Below the pieces are notes generated by a model, which was given only the letters and a program-made list of their open reading frames with translations, did not search any database and was not told the origin of the DNA. A stretch of 7,217 nt of DNA. It comes from Anaerotignum sp. (lineage in GTDB: Bacteria; Bacillota; Clostridia; Lachnospirales; Anaerotignaceae). A program made the translations under genes and the position numbers. Shown in pieces: positions 5,702-7,217 of the stretch (its first letter is position 1; each line of letters starts with the position of its first letter). The stretch is from the NCBI GenBank assembly GCA_017560955.1, contig JAFZDV010000104.1:1-7217 (forward strand). Direction: 5' to 3'.

Positions 5702-7217
5702 ATGAGAACTCTGCAGCTGAAAAACGACCTGTATTGGGCAGGTATCCTGGATAAAGACCTGAAAGTATTCGACATTATCATGTACACAGAATTTGGTACA
5801 ACATATAACTCCTACATCCTGAAGGCGGGGGACAAGACTATTGTCTTCGAAACAGCGAAAGAAAAATTCTATGATGACTACAGAGCTGCCCTGACAGAAC
5901 AGCTGGATATCGATACCATCGATTACATCGTAGTCAGCCATACAGAACCTGACCATGCCGGCTCCATTGTTCGTCTGGTACAGGAAAACCCTAAAGTGAA
6001 AATCATCGCTACACCAACAGCGATCTCTTTCCTGAAGGAAATCGTAAATGAAGATTTTTACTCCATCGCAGTGAATGACGGCGATGAAATGAAGATCGGT
6101 AACAAAACACTGCGTTTTTTGTCCGTGCCTAATCTGCACTGGCCCGACACTATGTACACATACGTAGTGGAAGACCAGACTCTGGTGACATGCGACTCCT
6201 TCGGTTCTCACTATGCTCACGAAGGTATCCTGCGCAGCACAGTAACAGATTATGAAGGCTATCTGAGAGCCACAAAATATTATTTCGACAACATCCTGGG
6301 CCCCTTCAAACAGCCCTACATGACAGATGCCCTGAAACGCGTTCGCGAACTGGATATCGACCTGATCTGTCCCGGTCACGGCCCCGTACTGGATAGCCAT
6401 ATTCCCGAACTGATGGCGATCTATGATGCATGGTGCGAAATGCCCACAAACGAAAAAACAACAGTAGTCATCCCTTACGTAAGTGCTTACGGTTACACAG
6501 AACAGCTGGCGGAAGAAATCAAAAAAGGTATCCAGGAAGCCGGCGATATCGATGTAAAATCCTACGATCTGGTAACCGCAGACGCAGGCGTGGTAGCAGG
6601 CGAAATCGGCGCGGCTGATGGTATCCTCTTCGGTACACCTACAATCCTGCAGGAAGCACTGAAACCTATCTGGGATCTGACAACAGGTATGTACGCACCT
6701 ATCCACGGCGGCAAACTGGCTTCTGCGTTCGGCAGCTACGGCTGGTCCGGTGAAGGCGTTCCTCATATCATCGAAAGACTGAAACAGATCAATCTGCGTG
6801 TAGTTGACGGCTTCAAAGTTCGCCTGAAACCCTCTGAAAAAGATCTGGCAGAAGCATTTGAATTCGGTTATCAGTTTGGTGTGAAACTGCTGCAGGGCGA
6901 AGTGAAGAAACCTTCCGCAAGAGCCGGTCTGGTGAAATGTCTGGTTTGCGGCGAAATCATTCCCTCTGATGCAGAAGTATGTCCCGTTTGCGGTGTAGGC
7001 CCCGACAATTTCGTTCCCGTAGCGGATCCCGATACAGGCTTCCGCAAAGATTCCGAAGAAAAATTCGTGATCTTGGGCGGCGGTACAGCGGCACTCAATG
7101 CGGCGAAATCCATCCGACTGAGAAACAGCACAGCCTCTATCGTGATGCTGTCTGAAGAAAATGAACTGCCTTATGACAGACCTATGCTGACAAAGGCGAT
7201 GTTCGGTGCGGTTGCAA
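5702..7217 (+). CDS. fdpF: FprA-type flavodiiron protein fused to rubredoxin and NADH:rubredoxin oxidoreductase (class F), 3' end outside window
   Basis: The frame is open from ATG 5702 to the window edge, giving 505 residues. Flavodiiron proteins reduce O2 to water (some reduce NO or peroxide) in the cytoplasm. The metallo-beta-lactamase domain (about 1-245) carries the diiron ligands His80, Glu82, Asp84, His146, Asp165 and His226 (HTEPDH, NLHW, CDSFG, PGHG). The FMN flavodoxin domain spans about 253-400. A short-spaced rubredoxin domain follows, with Cys413, Cys416, Cys427 and Cys430, only ten residues between the pairs. From about 455 begins a pyridine-nucleotide oxidoreductase: GGGTAA (459-464) binds FAD and PYDRPMLTK is typical of NADH:rubredoxin oxidoreductases. 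This order defines class F enzymes of clostridia, in which one chain takes electrons from NAD(P)H to O2. Roughly 340 residues should follow beyond the edge. GAGAGGTG lies six bases before the ATG. Co-expression with dfx is likely. Confidence 0.95.
   Translation, partial: MRTLQLKNDLYWAGILDKDLKVFDIIMYTEFGTTYNSYILKAGDKTIVFETAKEKFYDDYRAALTEQLDIDTIDYIVVSHTEPDHAGSIVRLVQENPKVKIIATPTAISFLKEIVNEDFYSIAVNDGDEMKIGNKTLRFLSVPNLHWPDTMYTYVVEDQTLVTCDSFGSHYAHEGILRSTVTDYEGYLRATKYYFDNILGPFKQPYMTDALKRVRELDIDLICPGHGPVLDSHIPELMAIYDAWCEMPTNEKTTVVIPYVSAYGYTEQLAEEIKKGIQEAGDIDVKSYDLVTADAGVVAGEIGAADGILFGTPTILQEALKPIWDLTTGMYAPIHGGKLASAFGSYGWSGEGVPHIIERLKQINLRVVDGFKVRLKPSEKDLAEAFEFGYQFGVKLLQGEVKKPSARAGLVKCLVCGEIIPSDAEVCPVCGVGPDNFVPVADPDTGFRKDSEEKFVILGGGTAALNAAKSIRLRNSTASIVMLSEENELPYDRPMLTKAMFGAVA

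Noticed and set aside
5666..6766. Long minus-strand open frame of 366 codons opposite the flavodiiron gene
   Set aside because: It is a shadow of a gene with intact domains and metal ligands on the plus strand, has no recognisable protein features and is rich in Cys, Phe and His as antisense frames often are.
1..7217. CRISPR arrays, insertion sequences, phage genes, toxin-antitoxin pairs or attachment sites
   Set aside because: I saw no spaced direct repeats, transposase, integrase or tRNA-end duplication. The tRNA genes are intact and followed by their terminator.

Overview
The window looks like chromosome of an anaerobic, endospore-forming member of the Clostridia. The reasons are a SpoIIID sporulation regulator, a superoxide reductase (desulfoferrodoxin) next to a flavodiiron protein of the type fused to a rubredoxin and an NADH:rubredoxin oxidoreductase, strong AGGAGG ribosome binding sites, and an SLH-anchored wall hydrolase. 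Base composition is moderate and the gaps between genes are AT-rich. I cannot name the genus from this sequence.

Layout. Positions 1-285 are the tail of a ribosomal RNA operon: the 3' part of 5S rRNA, tRNA-Val(TAC), tRNA-Lys(TTT) and an intrinsic terminator. Positions 324-2380 hold one secreted NlpC/P60 cell-wall peptidase with three C-terminal SLH repeats, its own promoter and a two-way terminator. A YjiH-family membrane protein is convergent with it (2395-3732, minus). spoIIID follows on the plus strand, with a TTG start at 4004 and a candidate sigma-E promoter. A Crp/Fnr-family regulator (4307-4951, minus) converges on spoIIID through a 20-bp-stem terminator.

Positions 4952-7217 form an oxygen and reactive-oxygen defence module. 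The Crp/Fnr gene diverges from dfx (superoxide reductase, 5197-5580). dfx has a perfect-consensus sigma-A promoter and a Fur/PerR-like box just downstream of the expected transcription start. Two tandem hairpins separate dfx from a large flavodiiron fusion gene that runs off the right edge (5702 onward). Dfx would turn superoxide into hydrogen peroxide, and the flavodiiron protein would reduce O2 (or NO, or peroxide) with NAD(P)H electrons relayed through its own rubredoxin and oxidoreductase domains.

Most of the content belongs to known families. I see no clearly undescribed system. The points most worth a second look are regulatory: the operator-like sites in the Crp-dfx divergent region, the tandem hairpins between dfx and the flavodiiron gene, the stand-alone spoIIID, and a substituted third active-site position in the NlpC/P60 enzyme.
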